Positions 45,072-57,373 of a DNA stretch of 64,000 bases are shown here, one piece after another. The notes under the pieces are model-generated. The model had not been told where the DNA came from. It worked only from the letters and a program-made list of their open reading frames with translations, and ran no database searches. A program made the translations under genes and the position numbers. Origin of the DNA: Allium sativum (Eukaryota; Streptophyta; Magnoliopsida; Asparagales; Amaryllidaceae). Each line of letters begins with the position of its first letter. The stretch's first letter is position 1. The stretch lies in assembly GCA_030737875.1 (NCBI GenBank), contig CM060915.1, forward strand, positions 630,356,786 through 630,420,785, written 5' to 3'.

Positions 45072-46853
45072 TTGGCCAGTTATTATCGGAAGTTCATTAA
45101 GAATTTTTCAAAGATATCCAGTCACTTAACGAAGCTTACTAAGAAACATTCGAGATTCAACTGGACTCCCGAATGTGAGGCAGCTTTCCAGGAGCTGAAG
45201 TTAAAATTGATGACTACTCTAGTGCTCAAAATTATTGATGGCAATCAGGATTTAAAATTCTGGACCGATGCTTCTAAAGAAGGCCTTGGCGCAGTGTTAA
45301 TGCAAAGAGGCCATGTAGTCGCTTATGCTAGCCGTCAATTGAAACCACATGAAAAGAATTATGTAACTCACGATCTAGAATTGCTAGCTATCGTGTTTGC
45401 TATGAAAATCTGGAGGCATTATCTATTGGGTGAGAAGTTTGAATTATACATTGATCATCAGTCATTGAAATATTTATTCACCCAGAAAGATCTTAATATG
45501 AGGCAGCAGCGTTGGTTAGAATTTCTCGCAGCCTATGATCTAGATATTTTATATACTCTAGAAAAAGCCAATGTTGTAGCTGATGCGCTCAGCAGGAAGA
45601 ATGTGATCATCGCCAGTATTATCATTACACCATCATTGATTGATAAAATAGCTATTCTTCAGAAATACGATAGTTTTATTAAGGAGATGATCAGAAGAAT
45701 TCAAAATGGGGAAGTCTCCAGTTTCCATGTGCACGGCGGAGGAGTTTTGAGATTGAAAGGCAGAATTTGTGTTCCCGACAATCTTGAGCTCAAAAGAGAA
45801 GTAATGGAAGAGAGCCACAAGTCTAAACTGAGCATCCACCCAGGGGTTAGTAAAATGTACAATGACTTCAAGCGAACTTTCAGGTCGAAGGCAATGAAAA
45901 GAGATATCTCTATATATGTTAGTCGGTGTTCCACCTGTCAGCAAGTCAAAAGCGATCAACAGAAGCTCGCTGGATTGTTGCAACCTTTAGAAATTCCAAG
46001 TGGAAAGTGGGAACAGAATTCTATGGACTTCATAGATGATTTTCCCAGAACCAGGAAAGGGAATGACAGTATTTGGGTGATCGTAGATCGTTTCACGAAG
46101 ACCGCCCATTTCATACCTGGCAGATCGAAAAGAACTGCTCAAAGTCTAGCGCAGATTTATTTCAAGGAAATAGTTAGACTGCATGGAGTTCCCATGAGCG
46201 TCGTTAGTGATTGTGACCCGATTTTTGCTAGTAAATTCTTGGAAGCATTCCAAGCAGAATTAGGAACGAAGCTGAATTTGAGCACCGCATATCATCCTCA
46301 AACAGATGGCCAAACTGAGAGGGCGAATCGTATTCTTGAAGATCTACTACGGGCATGTATTATTGATTTTGGCGGATCATGGGTAGACCATTTACATTTG
46401 GCCAAATTCTCATATAACAACAGCTACCAGGCGAGCCTGAAAATGTCTCCATTTGAAGGATTGTATGGTAGACCGTGTCGATCCGCTGCTTATTGGGTAG
46501 AACCTGGCAATAGACTCGTATTAGGGCGTGATATGATTCGCGATGCTGCGGAAAAAGTCGATTTCGTTAAGAAACGATTACTAGCCGCTAAAAGCCGACA
46601 GAAGAGCTATGCAGATAAGAGAAGAAGAGATATATCATTTGCTGTTGGCGACTATGTATATTTGAAGGTATCTCTGATGAGAGGAGTCATCCGATTCGGT
46701 AAAACGGGGAAACTGGCACCCAAATTTATTGGTCCGTTTCCTATTCTTGAATGGATTGGAACTCTCGCATATAGGGTTCAATTGCCTGATTGGTTGCCGC
46801 ACAATAGGATTTGGAAATCACTCCAGAATTGGCAGTTAGAAGAGAGCCGATGA
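45072..46853 (+). CDS. RNase H and integrase fragment of element C
   Basis: A 593-residue open stretch of pol without its natural start. RNase [41 protein letters not shown]. Integrase: zinc-binding [13 protein letters not shown] and CSTCQQVK, core with [22 protein letters not shown] (normally SDRDP) and [14 protein letters not shown], then [13 protein letters not shown]. The DDE triad is present. It ends where a frameshift near 46805 moves the tail to another frame and part of the spacer seems deleted. It survives as an open frame by chance of where mutations fell, so it is effectively a pseudogene segment. Confidence 0.85.
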   Translation: MASYYRKFIKNFSKISSHLTKLTKKHSRFNWTPECEAAFQELKLKLMTTLVLKIIDGNQDLKFWTDASKEGLGAVLMQRGHVVAYASRQLKPHEKNYVTHDLELLAIVFAMKIWRHYLLGEKFELYIDHQSLKYLFTQKDLNMRQQRWLEFLAAYDLDILYTLEKANVVADALSRKNVIIASIIITPSLIDKIAILQKYDSFIKEMIRRIQNGEVSSFHVHGGGVLRLKGRICVPDNLELKREVMEESHKSKLSIHPGVSKMYNDFKRTFRSKAMKRDISIYVSRCSTCQQVKSDQQKLAGLLQPLEIPSGKWEQNSMDFIDDFPRTRKGNDSIWVIVDRFTKTAHFIPGRSKRTAQSLAQIYFKEIVRLHGVPMSVVSDCDPIFASKFLEAFQAELGTKLNLSTAYHPQTDGQTERANRILEDLLRACIIDFGGSWVDHLHLAKFSYNNSYQASLKMSPFEGLYGRPCRSAAYWVEPGNRLVLGRDMIRDAAEKVDFVKKRLLAAKSRQKSYADKRRRDISFAVGDYVYLKVSLMRGVIRFGKTGKLAPKFIGPFPILEWIGTLAYRVQLPDWLPHNRIWKSLQNWQLEESR

Positions 46854-47005
46854 AGATCATTGGCAAAGAAACCAAAGAGCTGAGGAACAAAAAGGTTCAC
46901 TTAGTCAAAGTGCAATGGAGCGGAGATCCGCGAGATTGTATTTGGGAAATTGAGGAGAGTATTAAGAAAGCCTATCCTAAGTGCAGGGTGGATGTCTCTG
47001 ATTGA
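46811..47005 (+). pseudogene. Chromodomain-like tail of element C
   Basis: [20 protein letters not shown], then VKVQWSGDPRDCIWEIEESI, ending KCRVDVSD. It matches the tail of A and lies in another frame than the integrase. It encodes the C-terminal chromodomain-like end of pol. Confidence 0.8.
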
Positions 47006-48073
47006 CTCTGGTGCAAGGTACATTTACCATATTTTGCATTTCCATTCTGTTCTTTACTTTGTTGTTGTCTTCTTTGCATGGGTGTAAACTTTTTTTTTCG
47101 AAATATATATATGTGCATTAATTGATTGTTGGTTGCGTTAAAAACAAATTGATTGTTGTTTGTGTTGTGTGATAGTGGACTTGATTAATTAAATTATTAG
47201 AAGATAGTTAATTTAATCAATAGAGGAATGAATGGTAGATTTATGCAATTAAATCACACATTGGATAGATAGAAATATATACATATGCATTATATCTGTT
47301 TGAACAGGTAAATGGGTTAGCTGTTGAGTAGAGAATTTATTTGCGTGCCCGACAAATAGGTAAACCTTAATGAGTTGGATGCGCAATTTTATTATTATAT
47401 CAACTCCTGTGAATGCCATTGGATGCGGAGTGCTGGTTGTTCTGTGTGTAATAGTAAACGTCGCCATAGGATAGTAACAATTAATTTTGAACTATACTAC
47501 ATGGCATACATCTTGAGGATGGGCATACTTCATCATATACCACATAAGAATTTAGAGCTTGTGTGACGAGGTTGAAGATTTACCATACGAGCGAGAGGCA
47601 TGTATGGCGATGACTATATTTTACAGGTTGAACTGATGACTGATATGGACTATGTAAAATGTAAAGGTAAATTGCAAGATTAATTAAAACCCCACATAGG
47701 CCTGGAGATGACAATAAACACGTCTCTCTGGTCATTAAGGCACAAAAACCATTTATAGGGTGACGAGAATTTATTCTCTGGAGTTATGATCTATACACAC
47801 TCCCCTGTGGACACCGGAATATATCACTATAAATATGTGCATGCTTATTAGGATTTATTGAGTACCTAATATGGCCCAATAAATTTCCAAACCCCTCCCC
47901 GTACCAAGGAGATTATAGCGAAATTTTTCGAAAATTTAGGGTGTTAGACAAATTCTTAAAGAATTTGAAATTTCTTAGAAACTGAAAAGTTGAAGAATGG
48001 AAGCCAGATTGAAAGTAGAGTTGGTTAATTAAACCACTTTCGACTTTGTTCCTTTTCGGGGATGAAAACTTTT
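47006..48073 (+). other. 3' untranslated internal tail of element C
   Basis: About 1.07 kb of AT-rich sequence between pol and the PPT, with no recognisable domain. The small frames at 47249-47467 and 47375-47566 show no family features. It is longer than the 0.56-0.8 kb tails of A, B and D. Confidence 0.7.
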
Positions 48074-48086
48074 AGGTGGGAGAGAT
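48074..48086 (+). other. Polypurine tract, element C
   Basis: AGGTGGGAGAGAT directly before the 3' LTR. Confidence 0.85.
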
Positions 48087-51000
48087 TGTAACAACCCGGA
48101 AAATCTGAGCCAGTTTAAATTTTTTAATTTTGCTATTTTAGTGGATTTTAAATATTTAAAATAAAATATTTTAATTAATAACGACGAAAAGTGTGTTTGA
48201 ATCGATGCTTGAAAATAAATATAATTAATTTAAATTATAAACAAGGCCTGAAATGGCGTGGTAGTTTCAAAATTGAAATTCAAACTTTGATTGACTGTAC
48301 CGGGTGCAAAATAAAACGGATTTTAGTGACACCAAAAATATTTAAATCTATTAGTGAATATCTTTCTAACGAATCTGAAAAATCGAAGTTTCATAGCGGT
48401 AGTCAAAAGTTATGGCCAAATAAATTTTCAGAAAGGTAGCTATAGAGAATATACCACCCTTGAAAATAGGCATTTTGCAAAAGACCTCATAATTCGACGA
48501 AACCACTTTTGTTGAATCCGGGATGTAAAATTATTGCTAGGTTTCAAATTTCATAATTTTTGAAGTCAATATGTGAGCGTGGCAAAAGAAAAAGTGTTTG
48601 GTGAATTTCTGTTAAATTAGATCGACCAGAAAATCGCCATTTTTCAAACGGTCTCAGAATTCGACAAAAATAGTTTTGTTGGGACCTATCATCAAAAAAT
48701 AGCTAGATTTATTTTTTGGGAATTTTTAGAATCAGTATGTGGCCCCGGCAAATTGAAATGTACGTTCAAATCCAATATTGAATGTTTTATATTTTAATTT
48801 GAAGAGAAACTGACTGAAACAGTCGAATGGGCCTGCGTAACATATCCCATAGTGTTCGGGATGGCGGTATTTAGCTAGGGACGATAGTCGTTGGATTTGG
48901 ATTGGAGTTCGTTTGGAGAAAACTCTATTTTCGAATTTATATAAATATCGGTCAATAGAATAATTTCTTTCACAAAATTGAAAAATAAGAAAAACGCGAA
49001 GAACCCCTCCCGCTCTAGATCGAACGGCGGCTCCCCCTTCCAGCCTTCTCTCCTCTTTTCCGGCCAAACCACTCGTCGAAACCCATTGCTCCAGTTAAGC
49101 TTTTTGAAGCCCTCCTCCTCCTCTCCAAATCCATATAAGATTTGAACCCTATTGTGGAGTAAATCGCAAGAACTACCTTCCCAAAGTCGAAACCTTCCTA
49201 TCGCCACCAAGGCCGCCTGGAGCCACCGAAGTGGAACCCACCCCCATGCGCATAAGCGCCGTTCCTCCCTCCTCGATGCTATACCCACTGATCGTCCTAT
49301 CGATTCACGGTTTTTGCAAAAATCGCTACCCTAGTTTTAAATAAACTACTAACTGGTACGACTGAATTATTTTAAACTGTTTAATAGCACTTTAAAGTGC
49401 TACGGTTTTTGATTTCACTGTAAAAATCATATCTTTCTCGTTTGTTGACGAAATTCAGTGAAACAAGAGACAGTGGACTCGTGTGGACGTCTTCTACATT
49501 TTAGAAGAGACCCATATTTTTCTGAGCCTTCTGCAATTTTTGGAGGAGTGGAACCTAAAGTGAGATTTCTAATTTATAAATGATATGGAAAACAACGATG
49601 TATAAATTATATAGTCGATGTATGAGTTATATAAGCATTGTACACCTCATGTATAAGCATTGTATAAGTTGTATGTTTGATGTATAAGTTATATATGCAT
49701 TGTAAAAATTATATATGCGTGGAAATGCCATTGAAATGAATTGAAGTGAATTGAAATATATTTATGTACGAATATATATATACTCCCCTCGTCCACAGAC
49801 CGTGGACGATATTTATTGGTTGTGATATTGTTTGAATTGGTTGATGTGAAATTTAGTGAATACCATGAATGGTTGATTGGAAATGATTGATCGTGATTGA
49901 AATCCCAATAGGATTAGAATATGGGAAAATTCGTCTGCATATGAACCAGATATTGAAAATCCCCATTGTAAAAAACCGCGAGGTTTTAAGGTAGAGCGAG
50001 GAGCCATACTAGGGACAGTGCTGGTTTTAACTACCGTGCCGTTATGCTGTCGAAATTTTCAATAATATTCATGTGTTAGAATTATTTTCATGTGTTGAAA
50101 CTATATTCGTGTGTTGAATAGAAATTCATGTGTTGAAACTATATTCGTGTGTTGAATAGAAATTCATGTGTTGAGTAGAAATTCATGTGTTGAATGAAGT
50201 TCATGTATTGAATAAATTATTTGAAAGATAAAAATCACATTTTTATTATATATATAGGCTATATAAAATATTAGTATTTTAAATAAATTGTTTTAACACC
50301 AAAAATAACATTTTTACCTTATGTATAGACTATATAAAATAATCGTGTTTTGAAATAAATTGTTTTACAATAAAAATCACATTTTTATTATATATATAAA
50401 CTATAGAAAATATTCATGTGTTGAATAAAGGACTAGAACGATAAAAATCATATTTTTATCGTATGTGTGAAGTTGAAAACGTTCATGTGTTGAATATATA
50501 GATTGAACAATAAAATCTACATTTTTATTGTGAATATGAAGTGCTAAAATATTCATATTTTGAATAAATATTTTTGATGATAAAAATATCATTTTTATCA
50601 TGTGAACGACTCGCTAAAAATACACAAGTGTTGAATTAAATATTTATTTGATAGGAATATTATTTTTGACATGTGTATGAACTAAATAAAATAGTCATGC
50701 GTTGAGAGATATTTGTGTTCGCTAAAAATATTATTTTTTATGCGAAATATGAAGTGTTAAAAAGGGTGATGTGCTGTATAAACATCTTTGATGATAAAAA
50801 TAGCATTTTTGTTAAATATATGAAGTGGATATGGTTTTGAAATCGAAGAAGGAAGTATATATATTTATATAATTAAAATATATTAAATAACGAAGCTGCA
50901 GTTCGTGTTTTGAAACAGTGATTTCAAACGATTATTGCGGGAGATCCGACCATCGGATTTTCCCGAAACCGAAACCGTTGGGTTCGCTTTGGAAATATCT

Positions 51001-53235
51001 TTCCAACGACACCAACTTTGTGAAGATCCAACGGTTGTATTGTCTGGAATGTTTAATTCAAATCTGAAGAAGAACAGCGCCAAAATCGATTATATATATA
51101 TAATTAAATTAAATCGAATAACGACGCTGTAGTTCGTATTTCGAAAACGTAACTTCAAATGATTAGTGCGGGAGATCCAACCGTCAGATTTTCCCGAAAC
51201 TGAAACCATTGGATTCGTTTTGAAAACATCTTTCTAATGATATAAAATTTGTGAAGATCCAATGGTTAGACTTTCAGATATGAGTAAATCAAATCTGAAG
51301 AAAACAGCGCCACGGCCGCGTTATGGCCTGAAGCTTCATTTGAATGAATTAGCTATTTTTAAATAAATACATATAGCGATAAATCGTGATTAAATATTAT
51401 AAACGATATGAAATCGAAATAAACTGAATTTGCTCGGTTTATGTGATAATTAATGGTTGAATGTGTTTGGTGTGAAAATTTCATTAAAGAACAGAATTAG
51501 TGATATCGAATAATTTAACCATTGAAATGAATTGATTTAAAATTCTAAATATACGTGAATTATTTGAAAAGGCCGAGTTAATTCTCATTTCAAATAATTG
51601 ATCGACGATTGAAAGTCGAAGATATGAAGACAGTGCAAGACCGGTGATCTGCACATCAAATGGAGGGATGCTACTGATGCTCGTGATGGGAGTAGCTACC
51701 TTGAAGGGGCTGAAGTAGTAGCCGTTCGAACGTACTTGTTGATTGTACGGATATGCGAGGTATTGAGTGCCTCCGGTTTCGTTCAGACCCAGAACGAACG
51801 TGTAAATGGACTGTGTGTCTAACATTGGATTTTGTTCTGTGCTGATTGATCTATATTACACATATATCTGTTTGGCGGCGGAGAATTTATTCTCTTGCTT
51901 AACGCCCTTCTCTAAAACGTACAAGCTCATAGGTTATATATCGATAGAAATCAGTCGTATGGAGTGAATTGCCTTTATAGCATGCCTAAGTGGCAGATGA
52001 TCAAGGCTTCTGTTGAAAAGCAAAGTCTTGTGGTTGATGATCAAAGCACGGCATGTGTGGCATAGCTTTGTGTATAACGTGAATTCGCAAGCCTCACACC
52101 TTGGTATGAACTAGAAATGGGAGAGGACCTTAGGGAGGGCATGCGTTTCCTTTTAGCTAGGGTGGTGTCAGTGACCTACCAGCCCTGACATTTATATTAC
52201 TTTCACCTGTATGGTTGTTGTTGTTGCGAGGCGCCACGGATATATCAGTGACTGTGTGGAGCCGATGGAGTCATTTGGCTCATTAACGCCCCAAAGGGCA
52301 GGGAAATGCAGTGTTCAGGCATTTTAATCCACATCGGTGGACCGGCCCTTACGATCCAAGGGTCACTCGAGCTCTGATCCTGAGACACGGGCTAGAGCAT
52401 CTCGAATTCGGTAAGGACTATCTTTTGCCTTGGTTCATGATGGAAATCCAATTTTCAAATACGACACCGTGTGTTTTTGATTGTATACCTATATATGGCG
52501 TCATAGTGGTATGGGGCATTAATGCCGTCTATGATTGATACTTATGATTTGAAATTGTTTTTGAAACATATAAACACTAGTATTAATATCAAATGCTTTT
52601 GTTTTATTCGTATCAAGCATATTTTGGTCATTATAAGGTAAAATTCTTTACTCCAGTTTGTGTTGCATTGTGTGATGGGAACTGAGTCTTATAATGGCTT
52701 CATTTTTATAAAAAGCATTGCGATGTTTAAAAGATTTACTTGTTTTAAAGCACTAGCAATCCAATGGAGTATACCCGTTCTGCGAAAGTGGCGTGGTCCT
52801 GTGATTGGCCATATTATAAAATTTGTTAAGTAGATTTCTCATACCAGTCCCATGACTGACTCGTAGTTTGTTTCACTTGCAAACTCGGGTGCCCCTTTTT
52901 CTACACGGGCAACCTTGTATTCAGGTTTTAGCAGGCTCTTTCGGGATAGCTGGAGTTGAAGATGGATTCTATCATTTATCTCTTTTTATGCTGTTCAGCT
53001 CCTATTGTACATAATATGTTTGTTTTCCGCTGTGGACATTTATGTATCGCTGAACTGTATTTTGTACTAAGTATGATCCTGTATACTGTGTAACTCTAAT
53101 GATTATGTTTATCCAGTGTATTCTATTGTACATTATCTGGTGTATTTATTTATTTCTGTTCTGCTGTTGTCTGTTTATGTGTTATATTCCAAAGATTACC
53201 CTTGCCACCGTCTTATGGGGTTTGGGGCCGTCACA
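48087..53235 (+). repeat. 3' LTR of element C
   Basis: 5149 bp, TGTAACAACCCGG to GGGGCCGTCACA, the uninterrupted reference copy. TATA box at 48940-48947. There is a repeat zone at about 50060-50760, a tandem duplication of period about 240 bp (about 50880-51315), a TTCGTTC/GAACGAA hairpin (51778-51798) and GAGAATTTATTCTC (51881-51894). A 41-bp duplication at about 50098-50180 is unique to this copy. Despite a 113-codon minus-strand frame (51484-51825) I see no gene. Confidence 0.95.
48940..48947 (+). promoter_or_regulatory. Putative TATA box, C 3' LTR
   Basis: TATAAATA at the position of 1411-1418. Confidence 0.5.
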
Positions 53236-53637
53236 GATTTACAGTCCGATTTATGGCAGTCAATTATATTAATCGCTACAATGGTCACCACAAATATATT
53301 AATTCAATATGTATTTCATTTTCATATATAATTCCATAACTGAATATTGTTCAAACATACAAACATTCAATACAATGTATATTTTATCACTTTACGTAGA
53401 TTTGAATGGATAATATGTATATATTTATATGTATATTTATATTTTTGCACAGTCAACTAGTTATCTTTTTTTTATTATTTATTTTAAATTTAGTGATTTG
53501 GTTTAATCAGTATCCAGACATATCTTTTTGCCTTCATTCTTGCCATACAGTTCCAAATCTTACAAAAGACCATTAGCTGTAGTTATTGTAAATTATGCCT
53601 GATTAGTGGAATACACATATTTAAAATCCATAAGAAA

Positions 53638-53658
53638 TATATATATATATATATATAT
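53638..53658. repeat. (TA)n microsatellite
   Basis: About ten TA units within the F LTR. Confidence 0.85.
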
Positions 53659-54506
53659 CTTTTTATGTATGATTTTGGAATAGTTAATGCAAATCACCCA
53701 CAAATATGTATATTTATATTTTTCGTACCTTTGCATAACTTCCCCTTTTTAATCTTTTTGTCATATCTCTTGTGAATTCAAAATAATGCCTTTTTGTTCA
53801 TAAAGAAGAAAACGATATATTTACAATAATTAAGCCAAAAACCCCCCAACAACATTGAATGCAAGTAGTATAATTCTTTTAATTTAAAATTACATAATTC
53901 ATTAAATTATATGGAATTTAGGAATTTGGAAGAAAACTACATCCAAATAGTGTTATTGGGACTGATTTTTAAATCCTTAGTGTTTTACAACGACTACAAC
54001 ATATTTTCTAACCATAACTGACAATTCAAAAGTTTTGACAATAACAGATCTGATAAGTGAAAATTCAATTTTAATAATATTATAAATAGATCTGATGATA
54101 ATAGGCATATATTTTGAAATCTAATTTAAACGAGATAAATAGACTATTATAACTATATATGTAAATTTCTCACTCACCTGAAAGCATCCAAATTTTAAGT
54201 TTGAATAATCTTTTTGGCCTATAATTACCAAATTCTTATCAATCTACAATTTATCTGAAAAGTGGATACTTTTAAATCTGTTGATATGTAAGAAAATAGG
54301 AAGAGATGGAAGAATCTGATGTAGAGCGCCAATTCACATTCCTTTCCATTGAATCTGATAATCCCTCTCAATTCTATATGATTTGTATTTGATTTGTTGT
54401 ATATGAATAAGTTTTTAATTAAGAAATTTGGTTTGAAGAGGGAGGAAATGGCAGAGCTTCGCTGTTGCCTATAGATCTATATGGAAAAGAATGAGGCCTT
54501 ACTCCT

Positions 54507-54515
54507 TTATTTATA
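54507..54515 (-). promoter_or_regulatory. Putative TATA box, F LTR
   Basis: The minus strand reads TATAAATAA about 430 bp into the LTR, like B. Confidence 0.5.
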
Positions 54516-54623
54516 GGAGGGGAATTGTCCATGAGCCATTATCTTTGATTTATTAAACATCCATCTGTATATATATTATATTATATTATATAGAAAAAAC
54601 CCTAGTTGTCACTGTTTGGCTCG

Positions 54624-54661
54624 ACCGAGCGGTCGCGGCAAGTGGTCGGCCGCTTGGTCAA
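54624..54661. promoter_or_regulatory. GC-rich inverted block (F LTR)
   Basis: GACCGAGCGGTCG and CGGCCGCTTGGTC form imperfect inverted arms. It sits where A, B and D have their GTCGAC hairpins, upstream of the TATA box in element sense, with different sequence but similar palindromic nature. Confidence 0.45.
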
Positions 54662-54696
54662 CCTGGAAGTGAGGTGGCTGGGGGATTATTAATTTC

Positions 54697-54699
54697 TCC

Positions 54700-54732
<33 letters not shown>
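54697..54732. repeat. (CT)n(AT)n microsatellite
   Basis: About eight CT units followed by about nine TA units in the F LTR. Confidence 0.85.
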
Positions 54733-54736
<4 letters not shown>

Positions 54737-54945
54737 GCTTTATTTATTTTCTTTCTGTTGTTGTATTTTGTCCATAACTTTTTCATACAAACTCCGTTCG
54801 CGAAACTCCAAACATGAAAGTTGACCAGAATTCCGAGACGAACGCATTGTATAAAGTTTCATGGTCAAATTCCATTATTTGCAGAAATCCCTATTTTTGA
54901 AATTCTAATTATTAATTCCTATTGGCAAAATTCTAGGTTGTTACA

Positions 54946-54958
54946 TTCTTCCCTCCTT
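54946..54958 (-). other. Polypurine tract, element F
   Basis: The minus strand reads AAGGAGGGAAGAA against the LTR start, the same as D's. This fixes F's orientation and shows that 53236-54945 is part of a 3' LTR. Confidence 0.85.
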
Positions 54959-55863
54959 AAGGAATTTCATCCCGAAATTCCGGCACCTATTGTCCTATTC
55001 TATGTAACCAATTTATGTACATCCACTTTGCAACCTTGTGTATATGTTCCTGGTGTACATAATGCAATTTCAACCTGCATACAAAATGATTCTACATCGA
55101 ATCCTCCTATATGTATGCATTTAGTTTTTGAAACACTTTTGAAAATATGGTGCAAAACATCCTAAATATATTGGAATTTCTATGTGAATGCAAATTTTAA
55201 AATTTCTTTTTCATCCATAACCCTCAAACAACTATGAATAAAAGTGTGAAGCAATCCATTTTGCATCCAAACCCTACCATCCTTAAAGTTATGCAGTCTA
55301 ATCATTTCATATTTAATTTCACCTAAACCGAAAAAAGGAAATCAAAGCAAAGAATTTTTTTATGTTCTCTTTGCTTATACATATTCATTTCTCGCCCTAC
55401 AATGGAATTTCCACCTAAGTTACCCAAAATACTCCAAAAGTTTCTATCTGTAGACTGTAAAGGAGGCTTAAAACAAGCTCTCAGATGTAAAATGAGTTAA
55501 TTAATAACTCGCGTGCATCGTTAACAAGTTATGGAAACAACGTTCCCAAGGATGAAACAACTTTTTACTTATTATCATTAATGTTTATATCATATCATTT
55601 GTCCTATTGCACCATTAAAATGCACACATAAAGCATCTAAAAATCTTTCTTACGCCGTTCATGTAACTAAAAATCAAAAAAAAAAAATTCTACTTAAAAA
55701 CTTCTTGCGTTTATTTTTAAAATTTCTTTCCAAAACCGTTCCATTTTCCTATAAAAGTTTAAAAATGACAATTTTTTTTCAAAACAACGTTTTCCAAAAC
55801 TAAAAAAATATAATTTGTGGAAATTTAAACGATTCAAGTCACATGTTGACGAAGAGGGAAGTC
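54959..55863 (-). other. Internal tail remnant of element F
   Basis: About 0.9 kb of AT-rich sequence. Its first part resembles the non-coding tails of A, B and D (AAATTTCGGGAT-type start in element sense). No gag or pol is recognisable. It ends at an LTR-like fragment, so nearly all of F's coding region is missing. Confidence 0.6.
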
Positions 55864-56280
55864 AGTGCACCAGACCTTTCACATTAAGTTAACCACTTGT
55901 TAATGCTAGATTTGCCGGTTGGTTCCGGGCAGACTTCTACCACAAGCTGAACTTAACCTCATGCCTTAGCACACTTATATTTACGCATTAGACCCCTTAC
56001 ATTAAGTTGACCACATGTGGATGCTGGATTTTCCGGGCGGTTCCAGGCAGAATTCTACCACAAGTTGCGCTTAACCTCATGTCTGAATGTGGATATAATT
56101 CAAATTCCCTAATTAGGGTTTACAACATTAATCCTAATAAATTTAGGAATTGTAACCATTATCACATTATATTCATTTTCCCCAATAAATATTGGTTACA
56201 ATTGTTATTATTTGACTTGCAGTCTCATTTATGGCGATCAATTATATTAATTGCTACAACGGTCACCACAAATATATATA
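55864..56280 (-). repeat. F-type LTR fragment with stem-loop pair
   Basis: Homologous to 203-555 joined to 53241-53290, same orientation, so it reads across the empty site of C. It contains both stem-loop modules (55884-55956 and 56002-56076). Both ends are abrupt: it begins at GTGCACCA and ends before the LINE. It is either the remains of F's 5' LTR after internal deletion or a separate fragment. Confidence 0.75.
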
Positions 56281-56312
56281 ACTTCTATATCATCGTTATC
56301 TTCTTAAAATCT

Positions 56313-57180
56313 ATGTCGATTCCTCAAAATATACATGTGAACATGGGAGATCCTCAAAATTTAGAACCACTTCTGGACCTTCAGTTTATTCAGCCTTCAA
56401 TGGATCATGTCTTCATTCTGGAAAACACTTTTAAGATGTCAGCTGACTCCTGGCAAAATACAGTTGTTCTACATCCCGTTGATTTCAAATTATCAGTGAT
56501 TAAGTTGAAAGATTATATTTCTAAATTCTGAAGACCTAAAGGTAGATTTATTGTTCATATAGCTCCTGGTTTTTACTATATAGTGAAATTTGAGGATGCT
56601 TCTGATTGCTTGTATGTACTAAAATCATCCACGTGCTCTTATTTTGAAAAATTGTTGATGGTTTATAAATGGTATCCTGGATTATGAGTATGAGAGGTTT
56701 AAAGCTATGAGAGTTGAGATCTGGATTAAAATGTTTAATTTGGACATGTAGATGTGGTCAAACCAGGCTTTTTATATGATAGCTAGCTTTATTGGTGAAC
56801 CCATTTGTATAGATATGAAGACTGCTAATAAGATAGTGACTTGATTTACTACAGTACTAGTTGCCATTGATATTGACTCTAAATTAGTACCTCAAGTTCC
56901 TATAATCCTGCATAATGTCTGAAAAAACAAATTCGTATTGAACATGAATTTATTCCTCCTAGATGTGAGAAATGTAAAAGATTTGGGAACAAGAGTTTAA
57001 TACATGATTTTATAAATGAGCCTATATGGATAGCTAGAAATAAAGTGTATATGCCATGCTCTTCCAATACCAAAAAATTTAACGAGTCTAGTATTCGATC
57101 TAAAAATAACTCTTTGGAAGGTGAGAAGAATAATACAGATGATGGATTCGGTTTTTAGAATGTGACTTACCCAAACACAT
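56313..57180 (+). pseudogene. LINE ORF1, DUF4283-like with zinc-knuckle remnant
   Basis: Begins MSIPQNIHVNMGDPQN. The segment MSADSWQNTVVLHPVDFKLS, then GRFIVHIAPGFYYIVKFEDA, MRVEIWIKMFNLDM and IASFIGEPICIDMKTANK resembles the DUF4283 domain of plant LINE ORF1 proteins. CEKCKRFGNKSL is a degraded zinc knuckle. Stops begin at 56529-56531 and are frequent after 56680. ORF1 binds element RNA in L1-like elements. The frame is also open upstream to 56007 through the LTR fragment, giving an accidental chimeric frame. Confidence 0.75.
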
Positions 57181-57373
57181 AATGCCTGAAGAGATAAATC
57201 ATATTGCAGAAAACATACAGGAAGGTCCAGTCGAGGAAGAAGTGAATGATGTTTCTGAAGGTATTTCAAAGAATGATGAATATTTGCAGAATTTGAAAGG
57301 GGAAAATAAGGTTGATACTCCAGGGTTTATTGCTCCTTCTAAAAGATCTTTAAGGAGCAATTCCATTATTAAA

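Larger units (their letters stand above)
556..53235 (+). mobile_element. Element C: Ty3/gypsy retrotransposon (with nested D, E, A, B)
   Basis: This is a complete but dead plant chromovirus-type LTR retrotransposon. It has a 5' LTR (556-3977 plus 40833-42568, net about 5.16 kb), an internal region (42569-48086) and a 3' LTR (48087-53235, 5.15 kb). The LTRs open TGAAACAACCC (mutated from TGTAACAACCC) and close with CGTCACA. The 5-bp TSD GATTT sits at 551-555 and 53236-53240. The domain order gag, protease, RT, RNase H, integrase, chromodomain-like tail matches Ty3/gypsy; Tekay/Del is the likely clade but I cannot run a phylogeny. The gag-pol frame has several stops and frameshifts. Element D is inserted in the 5' LTR. 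Confidence 0.93.
53236..54945 (-). repeat. LTR of element F, proximal part
   Basis: Continues the LTR interrupted by C; bases 53236-53240 are the right TSD copy. In element sense the LTR begins TGTAACAACCTAG at 54945. It has the start block shared with A, B and D (TTCGTCTCGGAATTCTG), a GC-rich inverted block (54624-54661), a TATA box (54507-54515) and (CT)n(AT)n. Joined to 1-555 this is at least 2.26 kb of one LTR. No gene. Confidence 0.85.

Noticed and set aside
51484..51825. 113-codon minus-strand frame with MLDTQSIYTFVLGLNETGG, partly present in C's 5' LTR, E and G
   Set aside because: It lies in a well-conserved LTR segment, but the frame is broken in E and G shortly after the shared start and in C's 5' LTR. 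Conservation is better explained by RNA or DNA function.
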